From an uncultured Lachnospiraceae bacterium (GTDB lineage Bacteria > Bacillota > Clostridia > Lachnospirales > Lachnospiraceae): a stretch of DNA of 64,000 nucleotides. This document shows positions 1 to 8,869 of the stretch, one piece after another. The stretch's first letter is position 1; every line of letters begins with the position of its first letter. Position numbers and translations under genes: made by a program. The DNA lies in assembly GCA_910586125.1 (NCBI GenBank), contig CAJUHP010000019.1:1-64000 (forward strand). The letters are read 5' to 3'. The notes under the pieces are model-generated. The model had not been told where the DNA came from, searched no databases, and saw only the letters and a list, made by a program, of their open reading frames with translations.

Positions 1-1281
1 AACGGAACTTTTATCCCGCCCAATACAACAACGGTGGAAGATTTCTTAAAGGAGTTTGTTGATCTTTATGGAGAAAAGAAATGGGGCCTTTCGATCTATG
101 CCAGCAATACGGCGCTGATCAACAACTATATCAATCCGCTGATTGGAAACCTTGTTGTCCAGGACATCAACAAAAGGACTGTGGATAAATATATCCAGCA
201 GCTCCAGAAAACAGCCCCTGTAAACACTCCGTATCGTCATGCAAAAACGGAGTATGTGACGCCCTGCACCATCGAAAAGATTATCAAGCTCCTCCGGTGC
301 GCTTTCCATCAGGCAGTGCGGTGGGATATCATCGGCAAAAATCCGTTTGAGGATGCCGACCTGCCGAAACGGGAAAAGAAAGTCCGGGCAATCTGGACGG
401 CGGATACCATCCGCCAGGCTCTCGACAACTGCCAGGATGGGAAACTCTACATTGCAATCAATCTGGCTTTTGCCTGCTCCATGCGGATGGGGGAGATCAC
501 CGGTCTGACCTGGGACTGCCTCCACATCGCAGATGAAGACATTGCAAACGATAACGCATATGTATGGATTGAAAAGGAACTTACCCGTGTTGACCAGAGG
601 GCGATTGACGCACTTGGGGAAAAGGATATCCTTTTTGTATTCCCCAGGCTGATGGGCGGCAAATCATCCACCAGGCTTGTCTTGAAAAAACCAAAGACAG
701 AAAGCAGCATCCGTAAGGTATGGCTTCCCAAAACCCTTGCCCTTATCCTGCGCGACTGGAAAGAAAAGCAGGACAGGCTGAAAGAGTTCATGGGGTCGGA
801 CTATACAGACTACAACCTGGTACTGGCTCAGGAAACGGGAAGGCCCTGCGAGGACCGCATCATCGGCAACCAGTTTGAACGCCTTAAAAAGTCTGCCGGC
901 CTGCCCAATGTGGTATTCCATTCCCTGCGCCACTCCAGCACGACCTACAAGCTGAAACTGAACAAAGGGGATCTCAAAGCCACCCAGGGAGATACCGGCC
1001 ATGCACAGATTGACATGATCACGGAAATCTATGCGCATATCCTGGACGAAGACCGCAAGATCAACGCACAGAAATTTGAGACGGCTTTTTACGCCAACCC
1101 CGATATGCGCCCCGTGGAGCGCAGCCTCCAGGGAGAGGGCGACTCCGTGCCCAACCCGGACGTTATGATGAAACAGCTGGAATCTTCCCCGCAGGCGATG
1201 GACGCTTTCACTCAGAAATTCATCGAACAGTACGGCGACCAGATCATGACGCAGCTTGCAAAAAAGATGCTCGGTGCATGA
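1..1281 (+). CDS. Tyrosine recombinase / integrase, 5' end outside window
   Basis: Site-specific recombinase that integrates and excises a mobile element. The frame is open from the first base, so the N-terminus lies outside the window; a GTG at 34 begins the first in-window candidate, 415 aa. Numbered from there, an N-terminal SAM-like core-binding domain covers about residues 1-110 and the catalytic domain about 120-345. All visible catalytic residues are present: Arg151 (CSMRMGE), His296 and Arg299 (HSLRH), His323 (TGHAQ) and the nucleophile Tyr333 (EIYAHI). A C-terminal tail of about 70 residues follows. It ends 214 bp from a tRNA-Arg gene, the usual place for an integrase at one end of an integrative element. 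The rest of the element would lie to the left. Family certain; element type unknown. Confidence 0.93.
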   Translation, partial: NGTFIPPNTTTVEDFLKEFVDLYGEKKWGLSIYASNTALINNYINPLIGNLVVQDINKRTVDKYIQQLQKTAPVNTPYRHAKTEYVTPCTIEKIIKLLRCAFHQAVRWDIIGKNPFEDADLPKREKKVRAIWTADTIRQALDNCQDGKLYIAINLAFACSMRMGEITGLTWDCLHIADEDIANDNAYVWIEKELTRVDQRAIDALGEKDILFVFPRLMGGKSSTRLVLKKPKTESSIRKVWLPKTLALILRDWKEKQDRLKEFMGSDYTDYNLVLAQETGRPCEDRIIGNQFERLKKSAGLPNVVFHSLRHSSTTYKLKLNKGDLKATQGDTGHAQIDMITEIYAHILDEDRKINAQKFETAFYANPDMRPVERSLQGEGDSVPNPDVMMKQLESSPQAMDAFTQKFIEQYGDQIMTQLAKKMLGA

Positions 1282-1458
1282 TACGACACAGGATAACATG
1301 GGATGCAACGGGAGTACATAAAAGTAAAGATTAGCAAAATGATTAGCAGACCTTGTTTTTCCCGCCAGGGGGTTCGATTCCTTTTAGGACTATCCCCACA
1401 GGCGGCAGATTGAAAATGCAGCCACGAAAGGAGGTTATGTTGGAATCCCTGAAGGAAC

Positions 1459-1493
1459 AAAAATGCCGCAACCCTTGAAGTTACGGCATTTCA
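1459..1493 (-). terminator. Rho-independent terminator of tRNA-Arg
   Basis: On the minus strand, directly after the tRNA 3' end, ATGCCGTAAC pairs with GTTGCGGCAT (one mismatch) around a short loop and is followed by a run of T. It fits termination of the tRNA transcript. Confidence 0.75.
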
Positions 1494-1494
1494 G

Positions 1495-1568
1495 CGTCCC
1501 CGAGAAGATTTGAACTTCCGACCCCACGCTTAGGAGGCGTGTGCTCTATCCAGCTGAGCTACGAGGAC
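1495..1568 (-). tRNA. tRNA-Arg (anticodon CCT)
   Basis: Read on the minus strand this is a complete 74-nt cloverleaf: acceptor stem GTCCTCG/CGGGGAC with one G-T pair, D-arm GCTC/GAGC, anticodon stem CACGC/GCGTG around loop CTCCTAA (anticodon CCT, reading AGG), T-arm with TTCAAAT loop, discriminator G. No CCA is encoded. Its 3' end faces the integrase gene. Its 5' half and upstream flank are repeated imperfectly 102 bp away (1632-1702), so this copy may have been brought in by the integrated element. Confidence 0.93.
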
Positions 1569-1703
1569 TCGAACGATATGAAGTTTATGAAAAGAGCTTT
1601 TTACCCTCCACGGACTTTGATGACCGGGATATTAGGAGGCGATCGCTCTATCCAACTGAGCTACGAGGACTCAAACCATATGAAGCTTATGAAAAAGAGC
1701 TTT
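1530..1703. repeat. Direct repeat of the tRNA-Arg 5' half: probable attachment-site scar
   Basis: Bases 1530-1600 and 1632-1703 are imperfect direct repeats (roughly 90 percent identical, one indel). Each runs from the anticodon loop (TTAGGAGGCG on the plus strand) through the D-arm and 5' acceptor strand into the upstream flank. The second copy stops abruptly at the anticodon loop, so it is only half a tRNA. This is what is expected if an element carrying its own tRNA copy recombined in the anticodon loop of the resident gene. The integrase next door supports this; the other end of the element is not visible. Confidence 0.65.
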
Positions 1704-1967
1704 TTTCCCTTCCAATCCCCAGATGACCTAAATACCAGAAGACACGAGATCCATCCTAACTCTTAATCATAAAAACACACTCTTACATGCTTTTCTATTC
1801 TATCCCCATTTCCCCATAAAGTCAACCCTGTAAACCAACTTTTCTCATTTTCTCATAATACTCCCATTCTTCTCCACCGTGCCTGCCCTTCCACACCAAA
1901 TCACTCCTATAATCACTAACCTTCCCCTTACAGACACCCTGTTCTGTCCATTCCATTATCCAAACTT
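1704..1967. other. Intergenic region with no recognised feature
   Basis: AT- and CT-rich stretch between the tRNA scar and the end of the permease gene. No convincing gene, hairpin terminator or repeat was seen. Confidence 0.5.
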
Positions 1968-3029
1968 TCACTCCCCTCCCTCCTCTCTCTCCGCTTTTCC
2001 AGCCTCCTTAATCAGCAGATATCCCATAGGTCCCAGAAACAGCCCAAGAAGGCCAAACAACTGCATTCCCACATACATGGAAATCAAATTTTCCAGAGCT
2101 GTCAACCCGATCCGGTCTCCCATATACCGGGCCTCCATCAATTCCCTCACTAAGCTGCAGATTCCATAGATTACCGCCAAGCCTACGGTCTGCCACAGTT
2201 TCCCGCCCAGCGCGCTGACTGCGATCCATGGCCACAGCACTGTCCCCACGCCAAAAATAGGAAGGGCATCCAACAGACCAATCAGAATACCCAAAAGAAC
2301 CGGATAAGAATTTCCCATTATCGTCAGGCCGCCCGTACAGATTCCCATCGTCAAAAGCATGATCAAAAGCTGTGTCTTTCCATAAGCGGCTCCCACTCTG
2401 GCTAATGTTCTTGTGATGCGCCAGATCTCCTCCCGAAAACGGGAACGATCTATCGCCCTCTTAATCTCCTCCAACTGTGTGGTGGTAATGAGCGTGGCGC
2501 CGATTGTCACAAAAACCGTTACCAGCAGTTCGATCCCCATTCGGATTCCCTGAAATGATGTACTCATGAGCCCGTCCATCACCCCGGCTAACGCATTCGC
2601 CCCCAGGCCGCCCTCCCCCAAGTCTGTAAAGCGGACCACCTGGCTGCGGATCGTTCCCCTGCTCAACTGCAGCCCCTGCTCCATTTGATCGCAGCAGTCC
2701 AAAAGCCAGTCGCAGCAGCCCTGCCACCATGCGGGGACATGCCTCCACAAAAGGGTTAACTGCTCCAACGCGCTCTTTCCCAGCCAAAAGAATCCTCCTG
2801 CTAGGAAAGCGCCTAAAAGTGCAAGAAGAATCCCGGCTGACACGCCAATGGGAATGTGAAATTTCCGATAAAAAAAGCGGGCCAGAGGCCGAATCGGGAT
2901 CGACAGCAGGACAGCAATCAGAAAAGGGATGAGAAGCGGAATCAGATATTTGAATATCAGATAGACCGCTGCCGTCATCCCCGCCGTCCGCAGCAAAATT
3001 TTCTGTTTTTCCGTCAAATTTATATTCAT
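1968..3029 (-). CDS. AI-2E family membrane transporter (YtvI/PerM-like)
   Basis: Polytopic membrane protein of 353 aa in the AI-2E/PerM superfamily (PF01594), whose members include the sporulation protein YtvI and proposed autoinducer or ion exporters. The pattern is typical: two hydrophobic segments near residues 12-50, another near 60-85, an extended loop of about 110-170 rich in Trp and Cys, then a C-terminal membrane block containing GILIGLLDALPIFGVGTV and FGLLGLFLGPMGYLL. The ATG at 3029 is chosen because AGGAAG precedes it by about 8 bases; the frame upstream of it looks non-coding. It stands alone on the minus strand. The substrate cannot be told from sequence. Confidence 0.82.
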   Translation of the reverse strand: MNINLTEKQKILLRTAGMTAAVYLIFKYLIPLLIPFLIAVLLSIPIRPLARFFYRKFHIPIGVSAGILLALLGAFLAGGFFWLGKSALEQLTLLWRHVPAWWQGCCDWLLDCCDQMEQGLQLSRGTIRSQVVRFTDLGEGGLGANALAGVMDGLMSTSFQGIRMGIELLVTVFVTIGATLITTTQLEEIKRAIDRSRFREEIWRITRTLARVGAAYGKTQLLIMLLTMGICTGGLTIMGNSYPVLLGILIGLLDALPIFGVGTVLWPWIAVSALGGKLWQTVGLAVIYGICSLVRELMEARYMGDRIGLTALENLISMYVGMQLFGLLGLFLGPMGYLLIKEAGKAEREEGGE

Positions 3030-3261
3030 AACCGTCTTCCTACTCCAGAACCTGTTAAAAAGCAGGATGATTCTGGCATCATGTGCTTGCGTTGCACTGT
3101 TAGTATCCACCCAAAGAAAACGGTTATACCTGCCGGCAAAAAATAGATTTTCCGTTCGGCAGGCTAATCTTCTGTACAAATCTTGGATTTTCTTCCCATT
3201 CCAAATCCGCCTGCATCGACAGATCAAAATGTTATATGTTTGTTATATGTTATATCTTATA

Positions 3262-4005
3262 TCATATCCACTTGGAAATATCTGTAATAAAAGCGTACGG
3301 CTCCGCCAGCATTTTCTGCAAAGCGGCCGCCAGCAGCGCGCGGCTGTCTATCAGATAGGCGTTCGCTTTGCCGATCGTGCCCCTGCGTATATCGGGGTCT
3401 TCCAATATCTCCTCTATGCGCTGAAATTCTGCCCCCCAGCCAAAGGCGTCTCCGGCGGTATAAGACCGCTTTTCTCCGTTTACCACATAAGTTTTTTCGC
3501 AAGCCGGACGAATATATGGCGGTTTTACAATCTCTTCTATCCCGTGCATAAACGTACAGGCATTCAGAATATCACCGATGAAAAGCATCTTGCCTTTATA
3601 GCAGGGAAGAAGCATAAATGGTGAATGGGCTCCCACGGCCGTGTTGTCCATTTTATGGCCGACGGTAAGGGTATGGGCAAGTTTTCCCCACGCACATACC
3701 GAATGTGTGGGATTTACACTGCGCAGCACTTCCGGCATCCGCCAAAACGTTCTTGGCAACAAACCTACACAGGGTTCTGTTTTATCGCTGTCAAAAATAG
3801 GATTCTCTGGAGTCACATTGTCATATGTCAGCGCGGGCATGAGCAACGTGCCTTCCCGGCCTATAACCGCCTGCATATCTTCAATGATTTCCTGAGGAGT
3901 ACGCTCTGTTTGCATGGCTTTCATGGACGAGTGGACGAGAACTACATCGCCCCGGCCAAGTCCTAAATCGGCTAACTGCTGCCGGTAATATTCGCTTTCT
4001 GTCAT
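3262..4005 (-). CDS. Aminoglycoside N(3)-acetyltransferase family protein, AAC(3)-like
   Basis: 247-aa member of the antibiotic N-acetyltransferase family (PF02522), which transfers acetyl from acetyl-CoA to the 3-amino group of aminoglycosides. Visible hallmarks are the N-terminal VVLVHSSMKAM, the LLMPALTY strand, RSVNPTHSVCAWGKLA and the AVGAHSPFMLL stretch that lines the active site. It is slightly shorter than the classical enzymes (about 260-290 aa). It starts 18 bp after the MerR-type gene stop and so is probably cotranscribed with it and induced by the same ligand. Chromosomal clostridial members are often of unproven substrate, so resistance should not be assumed. Confidence 0.85.
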   Translation of the reverse strand: MTESEYYRQQLADLGLGRGDVVLVHSSMKAMQTERTPQEIIEDMQAVIGREGTLLMPALTYDNVTPENPIFDSDKTEPCVGLLPRTFWRMPEVLRSVNPTHSVCAWGKLAHTLTVGHKMDNTAVGAHSPFMLLPCYKGKMLFIGDILNACTFMHGIEEIVKPPYIRPACEKTYVVNGEKRSYTAGDAFGWGAEFQRIEEILEDPDIRRGTIGKANAYLIDSRALLAAALQKMLAEPYAFITDISKWI

Positions 4006-4023
4006 TTTATTTACCCCTTTTCT

Positions 4024-5001
4024 TTATGCCTCTCTTTTTTTAATGGGCATGAGCAGATCAACTTGGCCATCCACGCCGTTTTCCGGCCAGCCCATATGGG
4101 AAGAATATACCCAGTTTAAATACTCCTCCAAACAACCGCCCGCATCTTTTCCGGCCCCGTTATGAACATCCGCCTGGTACGTTTCATTCTGTTCCACCCA
4201 TTCGGTAAGAAAACTCCACTCGTGAAAGTCTGGGAACATAATGGTAAACGCCGCATAAAAACGGCCGGAGAAACGCTTTTTTACCAAAGGCGCCGGCACT
4301 TCCATATCATCGGGGATGGTCAGCCATTCTTCATATCCGTGAAAATCGCTTCCCGGCTCATAATCCGGATTGTTAAATCCAAACAAACGGGCGTCTGGTT
4401 TTTTTTCAAATAATTTGCTGGAGCGGATAAACACATCCATAATTTTTCCGGCGTTTTCTTCCGGATTATCCCCTATGAATTGATAAGATGCTATCGTGCT
4501 GGGCGGCAACTGTACAATGCGGACACTTTTTCCCTTTTCCATCATTTCTTTTGGCTTGCTCTTTTTTGGTTCCTCCTTCAAATGATATTTTTCCAAAGAT
4601 AGAACTTCTGTTAATTCTACCATTGTATTCTCCTGTACAAAATCCATATGGTTCTTTTCTGTGTTATTTTCACGCAGCCGCATTAATAATTGTTCTATTG
4701 CTTCCCTCATGATTTGAACCGACCTTTCCTGTTCTTTCATGTCAAAAATCCTTGTTTCCAGAATGCCAATCGCTTCCTCTTTGCTCCCCTCCATCATACG
4801 CCGAATTTGTTTTAATGGTATTTGCAGCTTCCGCAGTATGATAATCTGCCGGATTTTAATGACCGTTTTATCGTCAAAGACGCGGTAGGCATATCCTTCC
4901 TTCCGCGTGCTTTCTATCAAACCTTCTTTTTCATAATACCGAAGCATTCTAGCAGAAATATGAAATTTGGAGGAGACTTCTCCGATTGTCATATAAGCCA
5001 C
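4024..5001 (-). CDS. MerR-type regulator with probable GyrI-like ligand-binding domain
   Basis: 325-aa transcription factor. The N-terminus is a MerR winged helix (MTIGEVSSKFHISARMLRYY, then RVFDDKTVIKIRQI), followed by a dimerisation helix to about residue 125. The C-terminal 170 residues contain Tyr- and Trp-rich strands (DARLFGFNNPDYEPGSDFHG, HEWSFLTEWVEQNETY) like the GyrI/SOUL-type effector pocket of BmrR relatives that bind lipophilic cations or drugs. The GTG at 5001 is preferred: AGGTG lies 5 bases upstream, whereas it would be 14 bases from the ATG at 4992. First gene of a probable two-gene unit with the AAC(3) gene. Domain assignment of the C-terminus is inference. Confidence 0.8.
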   Translation of the reverse strand: MAYMTIGEVSSKFHISARMLRYYEKEGLIESTRKEGYAYRVFDDKTVIKIRQIIILRKLQIPLKQIRRMMEGSKEEAIGILETRIFDMKEQERSVQIMREAIEQLLMRLRENNTEKNHMDFVQENTMVELTEVLSLEKYHLKEEPKKSKPKEMMEKGKSVRIVQLPPSTIASYQFIGDNPEENAGKIMDVFIRSSKLFEKKPDARLFGFNNPDYEPGSDFHGYEEWLTIPDDMEVPAPLVKKRFSGRFYAAFTIMFPDFHEWSFLTEWVEQNETYQADVHNGAGKDAGGCLEEYLNWVYSSHMGWPENGVDGQVDLLMPIKKREA

Positions 5002-5149
5002 TTTCTCACCTCTCTGTACTTTTACATGTTGGAAACCTCTTCTCCCTGATCTGTGCGCACTGCTTTGCAGGCTGCAGCGCCTCGGTTCTGGGAGTGCCGC
5101 TCTGGGTGTATATTCAAGTATAAAGTGTGACATCGTGTTTCTGTCAATA

Positions 5150-5226
5150 GGAAAAACAAAAATCCAAACCTTCTGCCAAAATCTCTTTCATCAAGATATC
5201 TTCTGCACAGATTGTTTGGATTTGCG
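5150..5226 (-). terminator. Probable terminator of the response regulator operon
   Basis: Inverted repeat AAATCCAAAC / GTTTGGATTT (5160-5224), 10 bp perfect, with a long partly structured loop. On the minus strand it is followed by TTTTTGTTTTT. It lies just downstream of the response regulator gene. Confidence 0.55.
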
Positions 5227-5248
5227 TAGATGCAGGATGCCTGTATCC

Positions 5249-5938
5249 TTATACTTTAAACCGATATCCCACGCCCCAGATCGTCTCAATATACTGCGGT
5301 TTGGACGTGTTGAACTCTATTTTTTCCCGGATTTTTTTGATATGCACGGTCACGGTGGCGATATCCCCCACCGATTCCATATCCCAGATCCGGCAGAACA
5401 GCTCCTCTTTTGTAAAGACGTGATTGGGATTCTGCGCCAGAAAGGTCAGCAGATCAAATTCCTTGGTCGTAAAGGAGCGCTCCTCTCCGTTGACGTAGAC
5501 GCGCCGGGCCGTCTTGTCAATTTTCAGACCGCGGATCTCGATGATTTCATTCTCCTGCACGCCGCTGCCGATCAGACGCTCATAGCGCGCCAGATGCGCC
5601 TTGACCCTGGCCACCAGCTCGCTTGGGCTGAAGGGTTTCGTGATATAATCGTCCGCGCCCAGCCCCAGACCGCGGATCTTATCAATATCCTCTTTCTTTG
5701 CCGAGACCATTAGGATCGGCGTGTTCTTCACCTTGCGCACCCGCTTGCAGATCTCAAAGCCGTCCGTACCGGGAAGCATCAGATCCAGGATCAGCAAATC
5801 AAACTTTTCCTCCAGCGCCCGTTTCAGTCCATCGTCGCCGCTGTTCTCAATCTCCACTGTAAATCCGCTCAGCTCCAAATAATCTTTCTCCAGCTCTGCG
5901 ATTGACTCCTCATCCTCAATGATTAAAATTTTACTCAT
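5249..5938 (-). CDS. OmpR/PhoB-family response regulator
   Basis: 229-aa DNA-binding response regulator. The receiver domain (1-115) has the acidic pair Glu9/Asp10-Glu, phospho-acceptor Asp52 (LILDLMLPG), and the conserved Lys in YITKPFSPSE. The C-terminal winged helix (about 130-228) ends with the standard family motif YIETIWGVGYRFKV. The ATG at 5938 has a strong AGGAGG 7 bases upstream and overlaps the kinase stop by 8 bp, so kinase and regulator are translationally coupled. Third gene of DUF5711-kinase-regulator. Targets unknown; an envelope-stress role is plausible from the kinase's extracellular sensor. Confidence 0.95.
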   Translation of the reverse strand: MSKILIIEDEESIAELEKDYLELSGFTVEIENSGDDGLKRALEEKFDLLILDLMLPGTDGFEICKRVRKVKNTPILMVSAKKEDIDKIRGLGLGADDYITKPFSPSELVARVKAHLARYERLIGSGVQENEIIEIRGLKIDKTARRVYVNGEERSFTTKEFDLLTFLAQNPNHVFTKEELFCRIWDMESVGDIATVTVHIKKIREKIEFNTSKPQYIETIWGVGYRFKV

Positions 5939-7424
5939 GTAATACCTCCTGATGTTTTCGAAGCACAAAGTGCATGACGGTTCCGATTCCTTCTTTGCTG
6001 GTGGCCCAGATCTTTCCGCCGTGATCCTCGATGATTTTTTTTACAATCGAGAGGCCAATGCCGCTGCCGCCCTGAGAAGAATTGCGGGAGGAATCCGCCC
6101 GGTAAAAGCGGTCGAATATATTCGGCAGATCTTTCTGAGAGATACCCCGGCCGTTGTCCTCAATCTCCACCTGCACAAAATCCCCCACATCTACCAGGCG
6201 GATGATCAGAATACCCCGCCTTTTATCCAGATATTTTACTGAATTGCTCACAATGTTGTTGATGACCCGTTTTAACTGCTCTGTGTCCGCTATAATCGTA
6301 ACCCCCGCTTCCACCGTGTTGCTGAAATTCAGAGTTATATTTTTTGCCTCCAGTTCCATGGTCAGTTCTTCCACACAGTCCGTAAAATACTGGCAGATAT
6401 CCAATTTCGTAAAAACGTAGGGAATCTTATTGGTGTCTATCTTGGAGTAAAATGTCAGTTCATCAATCAGGCGATCCATATCGTTGGCTTTGTTGTATAT
6501 GGTGCGGATGTATTTTTCCATCCGCTCCGGCGAGGAGGCCACACCGTCCATGATCCCCTCGCAGTACCCTTTGATCGCGGTGATCGGCGTCTTCAGATCA
6601 TGAGAAATATTGCTGATCAGCTCCTTGTTCTCCATATCATACTGCAGTTTTTCTTCGGCCGTATCCCGCAGCCGCTGCCGCATCTCTTCAAAATCCAGGC
6701 AGAGCTGGCCGATCTCGTCCTGCTCCGTGATATCCAGCTCAAAGTCCAGATTTCCGTCCTTGATCTCCCTTGTGGCCTGCTGCAGCTTGCTGAGCGGTTT
6801 TAAGATCGCCCGGTAAATCCACATGGATAAGATCAGGCCCACCATCACCAAGAGCAGAACCAGCATCAGCCCCATCTCGGAAAAGATCGAGCGCACCTGG
6901 GGCAGAAGCTGATTCAGGGCCGTGATGACAAACACAGAACAGGGGCGATCCCCCAAATCCCGGTAATCCCACTGTTTGATCAGATAATTTTTATTGTCCG
7001 ACGTATCCGAAAAATAGTTTGTTCCTCTGGTGCTCTCGCTGCTGTCAAAAGCGGGCAGACCGGCCAGAAGCTCTTCTGAAATACTGTTTCCGATGTAGGT
7101 GAAACGTTCCTCCTGACGCACCACCAGAAACGAGTACGAATTGTCAAGATCGCTGTTGATTCGTTCCAGCCTGTCCGGATTTTCAAAATAATCCGGATTT
7201 TCCCTGGTGTCAGCCTTAATCTGTTCAAATACCTCCGCCGTCATGCTGTTGATTAGCTGCACTGCGTTCCCGGCGAACAGATCTCCCACGCCCTCCCCGG
7301 AATAGCCCGGCGTCATGGTGCGTAGCTGAAACGAGGTAAACATGGAGACGCCCATAAACACCACAAAAATCGGCACCAGAATAATCGTAAAGAAGGCGAT
7401 AATCAGTTTTGTCCGCAGCTTCAT
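5931..7424 (-). CDS. Membrane sensor histidine kinase (HAMP, HisKA, HATPase_c)
   Basis: 497-aa sensor kinase. TM1 is at 7-29, an extracytoplasmic sensor at about 30-185, TM2 at 186-204, HAMP at 205-258, the HisKA dimerisation helix with phospho-acceptor His275 (ISNISHDLKTPITAIKGY), and a HATPase domain with the N box (NIVSNSVKYL), G1 (DNGRGIS) and G2 (GGSGIGLSI). It autophosphorylates His275 and passes phosphate to the following regulator. The start overlaps the DUF5711 stop by 4 bp (ATGA) and its end overlaps the regulator start by 8 bp. The sensed signal is unknown. Confidence 0.95.
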   Translation of the reverse strand: MKLRTKLIIAFFTIILVPIFVVFMGVSMFTSFQLRTMTPGYSGEGVGDLFAGNAVQLINSMTAEVFEQIKADTRENPDYFENPDRLERINSDLDNSYSFLVVRQEERFTYIGNSISEELLAGLPAFDSSESTRGTNYFSDTSDNKNYLIKQWDYRDLGDRPCSVFVITALNQLLPQVRSIFSEMGLMLVLLLVMVGLILSMWIYRAILKPLSKLQQATREIKDGNLDFELDITEQDEIGQLCLDFEEMRQRLRDTAEEKLQYDMENKELISNISHDLKTPITAIKGYCEGIMDGVASSPERMEKYIRTIYNKANDMDRLIDELTFYSKIDTNKIPYVFTKLDICQYFTDCVEELTMELEAKNITLNFSNTVEAGVTIIADTEQLKRVINNIVSNSVKYLDKRRGILIIRLVDVGDFVQVEIEDNGRGISQKDLPNIFDRFYRADSSRNSSQGGSGIGLSIVKKIIEDHGGKIWATSKEGIGTVMHFVLRKHQEVLHE

Positions 7425-8740
7425 TGCAGCACCACCTCCGCAACCTTCTGATCCCCGATCCGAAGCAGGCGGTACGGTGAGAGCATTACCAGCTTTCCAA
7501 TCGAGCCTCCCAGCTCCCCGGCATATTTCAGTTGTCCGTTAAAGCTGTAAATGCGGCACTCGGAGCGGTTGTACAGACAAACGCCATAATTGCATACCTG
7601 CACGGTCTCATAGTCAAAATCAATCCCTTTGTCCAAAAGCAGGCGGCCCGAGGAATCGTAGAGATAGAGCTGATACGGCGTGTCTCCATTTCGTCCGACT
7701 GTGACAACTCCGATGCGGGTATTGTCATAAAACACGCTGCGGATCTCCTCCGCATATGTCACGCGCGTTCCCGGCTCCGGCAGAAGAGGCGTCTTCGGGG
7801 AAAGCTGCTGCATGGAGAAAAAAGCCAGGCCGTTATCCAAAAACGCACAGGCCCTGGTATCCCCCATAAACACCACCTGAGGCGCCACGGTTCCCCCCAA
7901 TTCAAATCCGCCCGCCGTCCGATCCTGCAGCTCCTCGCCCACTTCGGAAAAATTCAAAAATGCCAGCTTATTCTGCATGGAACCGGCATCGGCGTAGATA
8001 CAGGACAGCATCATCTGCGTGCCGGAGGGGGACAGCGCAAAAGCCACCGGATAGCCCTGGCTGTTCATCCACATTTTCACCTCAATATCCAGTTTCCCCC
8101 CGGCCCGGTCAAAGAAATTGATATAGCAGACCTCATCCTCTTCCAGAAGAACCGCCACCATTCCCTGACCGGCCACCGTGATCCCTGTCACCGGAAGCGT
8201 TGTACTCACCTGCCCCTGGCAGCCGTTTTCATCAAATATGTAAATGCTGCGGCCTTCTCTGTCGGCAATGGCCGCATAGGAGCCGTTGACCGCCGCCATG
8301 GGCGCACGCATCTCATACGCCTCATTCCACACCACATCCCCGGCGCTGTTAATATAGGAAGCGCCGTCCTGGTTATACTTTAACACGTTGCTGCCGTACG
8401 CCGTGTAAACCGAAGCGCCGCCCTCCGCAATCTCCTTTTCCCAGCTCACCTCAAAGGTCAGATATTCTTTATTCTGAAAATTTGTATATAAAATAAAAGC
8501 TCCCACAACCAGTCCCGCTGCCGGAATCAGCACCAGCAGACTTTTAAACGCCCGGTACAAAAAAAGCCGCAGCTCATAGTGGTCGTCCTTTTCTTCAGGC
8601 GCCGGGGCCGCCTCTCTTTTTTGTGCCGGCTGCGGGGCTGCCTTTTTCCCCGCCGGCTTTTTCTCGTCGGAATCCGTGACCAGCATCCGGCTGCGCAGCC
8701 TGCTCTTTTTTCGTTCTCTTTCCCGATCCTGATCTGTCAT
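7421..8740 (-). CDS. DUF5711-type single-pass membrane protein
   Basis: 439-aa protein that resembles the DUF5711 family of Clostridia. The first 55 residues are charged and rich in Lys, Ala and Pro and should be cytoplasmic. One membrane helix lies at about 64-86 (SLLVLIPAAGLVVGAFILY). The remaining 350 residues form repeated short beta-rich units (for example SAGDVVW, DREGRSIYIFDENG, YDSSGRLLLDKG) suggestive of an extracytoplasmic beta-propeller. No catalytic motif is evident. As first gene of an operon overlapping the kinase by 4 bp, it is well placed to be an accessory sensor for the two-component system; that role is inference. Confidence 0.8.
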   Translation of the reverse strand: MTDQDRERERKKSRLRSRMLVTDSDEKKPAGKKAAPQPAQKREAAPAPEEKDDHYELRLFLYRAFKSLLVLIPAAGLVVGAFILYTNFQNKEYLTFEVSWEKEIAEGGASVYTAYGSNVLKYNQDGASYINSAGDVVWNEAYEMRAPMAAVNGSYAAIADREGRSIYIFDENGCQGQVSTTLPVTGITVAGQGMVAVLLEEDEVCYINFFDRAGGKLDIEVKMWMNSQGYPVAFALSPSGTQMMLSCIYADAGSMQNKLAFLNFSEVGEELQDRTAGGFELGGTVAPQVVFMGDTRACAFLDNGLAFFSMQQLSPKTPLLPEPGTRVTYAEEIRSVFYDNTRIGVVTVGRNGDTPYQLYLYDSSGRLLLDKGIDFDYETVQVCNYGVCLYNRSECRIYSFNGQLKYAGELGGSIGKLVMLSPYRLLRIGDQKVAEVVLQ

Positions 8741-8869
8741 CTATTTTCCTTTCCTGCCGCAGTTTCCCCTTGCCTGACTTAAAATCTCTCAGCCCTCCGA
8801 TATGCTCCCGATTATAACATAGTTTCCCGGCACATACCAGTCTATTTCCGTGAACTCTTTTCTCAATTT

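Noticed and set aside
1366..1400. T-arm-like string GGGGGTTCGATTCC between the integrase and tRNA-Arg
   Set aside because: The stem needs several G-T pairs and no acceptor or anticodon arm fits, so it is not a tRNA; it might be an att relic but nothing supports that.
3128..3166. Inverted repeat CCTGCCG/CGGCAGG downstream of the AAC(3)-like gene
   Set aside because: No T-run on either strand; a terminator cannot be supported.
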